Below, piece after piece: positions 63,693 to 64,000 of a stretch of DNA of 64,000 nt (position 1 is the first letter of the stretch; the number at the start of each line of letters is the position of its first letter). The stretch comes from Orenia metallireducens (GTDB lineage: Bacteria > Bacillota > Halanaerobiia > Halobacteroidales > Halobacteroidaceae): assembly GCF_003001995.1 (NCBI RefSeq), contig NZ_PVNB01000011.1, positions 46,039 through 110,038 on the forward strand, written 5' to 3'. The position numbers and the translations under genes are program-made. The notes beneath the pieces are model-generated. The model saw only the letters and a program-made list of their open reading frames with translations. It was not told the origin of the DNA and made no database searches.

Positions 63693-63881
63693 ATGAAGCA
63701 GAGTATTCTATCATTTATATTTAGTTATATAATTACACGTTTGATTTTTAATTTTGTTAATTTTAATTATAATTTTTTTGTAGAAGGGATGAATTTTACA
63801 AAATTAATGATTGATTTTATTTCATGGGCTTTAATATATTACTTAATTTATAAATTCTTAGATTTATGGTTAAAAAAATAG
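63693..63881 (+). CDS. Small membrane protein of unknown function
   Basis: 62 residues with two hydrophobic segments (about 4-24 and 38-56) and a basic end. Not recognised. A clear ribosome site (AAGGAGTG) precedes the ATG. It follows peptide 2 and its terminator, so it could be an immunity-type protein for that peptide. It is also very AT-rich. Confidence 0.55.
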   Translation: MKQSILSFIFSYIITRLIFNFVNFNYNFFVEGMNFTKLMIDFISWALIYYLIYKFLDLWLKK

Positions 63882-64000
63882 ATTAATTTTCAAGAGAAAT
63901 AATTACTTAAATTGCAATATTAAATTGAACTAATTTCAAACTGTAATAATTTGTGTATTTAGTTATATAAAATTTCTCTTACTTGGTCTTCAAATGCTTC

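Overview
The window is AT-rich chromosomal DNA of a low-GC, anaerobic Firmicute or Halanaerobia-type bacterium. This rests on Firmicute gene order (ytrI-ytrH-dnaE; accD-accA-pfkA-pyk; mreBCD-minCD-spoIVFB-rplU-prp-rpmA-obg), sporulation-linked genes (ytrH, ytaF-like, spoIVFB-like), a tryptophan-sensing TRAP regulator, a six-gene Rnf complex, an AsrABC sulfite reductase, and a ribosomal protein L27 carrying the N-terminal extension that Prp cleaves. A halanaerobial relative would fit, but I cannot fix the genus. No rRNA, tRNA or CRISPR array was seen.

Layout. 1-550: ytrI (partial) and ytrH on the minus strand; every other confident gene is on the plus strand. 1016-7074: dnaE, a PgpA-like protein, a hexapeptide acyltransferase-like protein and a DUF368 (PopT-type) membrane protein. 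7126-16640: mtrB (TRAP) followed by a TRAP-controlled trp operon, E-G-D-C-F-B-methyltransferase-B2-A. The leader has long (G/T)AG arrays and a terminator, and further (G/T)AG arrays lie over the start sites of trpE, trpD and both trpB genes. 17254-21703: accD, accA, pfkA, pyk. 22018-23279: a frameshifted globin-coupled chemotaxis receptor. 23717-26084: folC and a SPOR-domain protein. 26617-29837: a five-gene module of two DRTGG proteins, a HATPase, an [FeFe]-hydrogenase-like protein without the usual proton-transfer cysteine, and a PHP protein; it looks like a redox or H2 sensory system. 30240-35368: rnfCDGEAB. 35807-38659: asrABC. 38990-60531: two membrane proteins, maf, radC, mreBCD, PBP2, minCDE, rodA (apparently starting at ATT), spoIVFB-like, a radical SAM pair, rng, an L21 leader, rplU-prp-rpmA, obg, yhbY and proBA.

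60700-64000 is an accessory region. Two small genes encode peptides with 15-residue double-glycine leaders. Each is preceded by the same 120-bp control element (118 of 120 identical, exactly 2,400 bp apart) holding a 14-bp inverted repeat, a 14-bp palindrome, and a TGTACA-N17-TAATAT promoter whose spacing is kept although its spacer sequence has diverged. Between and beyond them lie a DUF3267 HEXXH membrane protease and several small membrane or unknown proteins. I read this as a co-regulated secreted-peptide (bacteriocin or signal) system. Its transporter and regulator are not in the window.

Intergenic regions also carry dispersed long imperfect hairpins, several sharing a terminal motif close to ATATWGCGAYAYTT, consistent with a family of small non-autonomous repeat elements.
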